From Oligoflexaceae bacterium (GTDB lineage Bacteria > Bdellovibrionota_B > Oligoflexia > Oligoflexales > Oligoflexaceae), in the NCBI GenBank assembly GCA_947474445.1, contig CANJJY010000254.1:1-6715 (forward strand): a stretch of DNA of 6,715 bases, given 5' to 3'. The notes below the pieces were generated by a model, which was not told the DNA's origin, did not search any database, and saw only the letters and a program-made list of their open reading frames with translations. A program made the translations under genes and the position numbers. The first letter of the stretch is position 1; each line of letters begins with the position of its first letter. Shown here piece after piece: positions 6,040-6,715 of this stretch.

Positions 6040-6043
6040 GAGG
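6040..6043 (+). promoter_or_regulatory. Ribosome binding site that decides the small gene start
   Basis: GAGG with an 8-nt gap to ATG 6052. The longer frame opens at 6019, inside the radical SAM gene, without such a signal. Starting at 6052 also puts the basic residues and hydrophobic stretch at the N terminus. Confidence 0.65.
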
Positions 6044-6051
6044 TAAAGTGT

Positions 6052-6396
6052 ATGAAACAAGTGATCAGAAAAATTTTAGCCTTGGCTCCTAACGCATCGA
6101 TTTCATTTAGTGCGCGAGCGGCGATTATTGCTACGACACTGTCTGCTGCTGGAAGAGCATTCGCAGGAGGAACGACGAGTGGAATTAATCCGGCAGTGTC
6201 TTCATTCTCGAGCCAACAGTTGCAGGCTTTGAAAGCAATAGTCGAAGAGAAAATGGAATATGCCGATCTCGACGAAGAGCGTAAAATTGAGTTAGAGACG
6301 ATAGCTAAAAGCATTAAGTTTCAAATTCAAAACAAAGAAATCGAAAAAAATATGAAATTAAACTTTCAAAATAGAGACATTCAAACAATTGAGTAA
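6052..6396 (+). CDS. Small cysteine-free protein with signal/leader-like N terminus, candidate substrate of the radical SAM enzyme
   Basis: 114 residues from ATG 6052. I do not recognise a family. Residues 1-24 contain Lys2, Arg6, Lys7 and Arg22 among hydrophobic residues. Residues 23-38 are Ala-rich and hydrophobic, ending AFA before Gly39-Gly40. This can be read as a signal peptidase I site (A-x-A) or as a double-glycine leader end. Residues 41-53 are small and polar (Thr, Ser, Gly, Pro). Residues 53-100 are charged and probably helical, perhaps a coiled coil. The C terminus has two related segments, FQIQNKEIE (90-98) and FQNRDIQTIE (105-114). There is no Cys or Trp, which argues against Cys-based thioether products. 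It starts 20 nt after the radical SAM stop and overlaps the next gene by 8 nt, so all three are probably co-translated. A precursor peptide is possible; a small secreted structural protein is the alternative. Confidence 0.6.
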   Translation: MKQVIRKILALAPNASISFSARAAIIATTLSAAGRAFAGGTTSGINPAVSSFSSQQLQALKAIVEEKMEYADLDEERKIELETIAKSIKFQIQNKEIEKNMKLNFQNRDIQTIE

Positions 6397-6715
6397 AGCA
6401 AAAATCTCATGGGCACTTATGCTAGCACTTAGCACATGCCTCGTGCTGGTCATAAAAAAGAAGCACTACAACGAAGGACATCTCTTGCCTATGTCTCATA
6501 GAACCCTTTCAATAGCGCTTCCTCATGAATGGGATGTACCTCTTTATCCTGCATCCCAACGGGCTCTCATTGATGAGGCTATTTTATCACATGTCTTTGA
6601 ATCTTTAGTTCAGATTGGCGAAAATGGGCTAATAATTCCGCTTGCCGCAAAATCTTTTAATTTTAATGATGATTTTACTCGTTTTGAATTCAAGATTGAC
6701 ACCTCAAAGAAATTC
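6389..6715 (+). CDS. Membrane-anchored solute-binding protein family 5 (peptide/nickel ABC transporter type), N-terminal part
   Basis: The frame is open from TTG 6389 to the window edge (109 residues) and continues beyond. TTG 6389 is the preferred start because an in-frame stop lies at 6359-6361 and the first ATG (6419) falls inside the membrane segment. The first 8 nt overlap the end of the small gene, suggesting translational coupling. Residues 2-7 carry Lys3 and Lys5. Residues 8-22 are hydrophobic and followed by KKK, forming a signal-anchor. An LSTC tetrad is present, but Thr at -1 and hydrophobic residues after it argue against a lipobox. Residues 41-109 match the N-terminal domain of family 5 binding proteins: a hydrophobic strand, ILSHVFESLVQI (65-76), the G-x-I-x-P-L-A-A-K-S-F segment (80-90), then D-D-F-T-x-F-E-F-K-I (94-103). 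Such proteins bind oligopeptides, nickel or opines for ABC import. Here a role with the product of the neighbouring genes is plausible but unproven. Confidence 0.78.
   Translation, partial: MSKAKISWALMLALSTCLVLVIKKKHYNEGHLLPMSHRTLSIALPHEWDVPLYPASQRALIDEAILSHVFESLVQIGENGLIIPLAAKSFNFNDDFTRFEFKIDTSKKF

Noticed and set aside
6000..6314. Minus-strand open frame opposite the small protein gene
   Set aside because: The plus-strand gene has a good ribosome site and operon context; the antisense frame has neither.
6052..6396. Classification of the small protein as a Cys-rich sactipeptide or a glycine-rich repeat precursor
   Set aside because: It has no Cys and no glycine-rich repeat, so neither precursor class fits.
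1..6715. tRNA genes, CRISPR arrays, insertion-sequence ends or phage attachment sites
   Set aside because: No cloverleaf, regularly spaced repeat or terminal inverted repeat with a transposase gene was found by eye. A covariance or repeat search would be decisive.

Overview
The window looks like chromosome of a Gram-negative bacterium. Two adjacent genes encode lipoproteins with clear lipoboxes, one of them a predicted periplasmic di-heme cytochrome. A truncated SUV3-like RNA helicase and a DUF6607-type protein fit a free-living proteobacterium-like organism. Bdellovibrionota/Oligoflexia is my best guess, but it rests on gene types and moderate GC only. No tRNA, rRNA, CRISPR array or insertion sequence is visible.

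Left part (1-3720), GC close to half. The 3' end of a helicase-like gene (+) ends at 242 and faces a minus-strand DUF6607-like gene (303-884). Between them lies one strong intrinsic terminator that may serve both. From a shared upstream region, two plus-strand lipoprotein genes run in tandem with a 51-nt gap: a TIGR03806-like di-heme c-type cytochrome (start corrected to ATG 1086) and a GH5 beta-mannanase-like enzyme (2232-3701). The enzyme ends in a short Cys/Asp/Trp-Gly module resembling the small C-terminal modules of other secreted polysaccharide-degrading enzymes.

Middle part (3702-4948). A 241-residue protein (3909-4634) carries a central helix-turn-helix and a Fis-type C-terminal helix-turn-helix, without any sigma-54 activator ATPase domain. 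It is preceded by two short palindromes. It is followed by a 314-nt AT-rich gap with a long imperfect hairpin, further inverted repeats and promoter-like boxes.

Right part (4949-6715), clearly more AT-rich and with poorer start signals. A radical SAM protein with a reduced SPASM region is followed by a 114-residue, cysteine-free secreted-looking or leader-like small protein. After it comes the first 109 codons of a membrane-anchored family 5 (peptide/nickel type) solute-binding protein, which overlaps the small gene by 8 nt. Tight packing suggests one operon. The most interesting reading is a peptide-modification cassette: a radical SAM maturase, a candidate peptide substrate and a peptide-binding or transport component. 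That role is inference. The window ends before the rest of the cluster can be seen.
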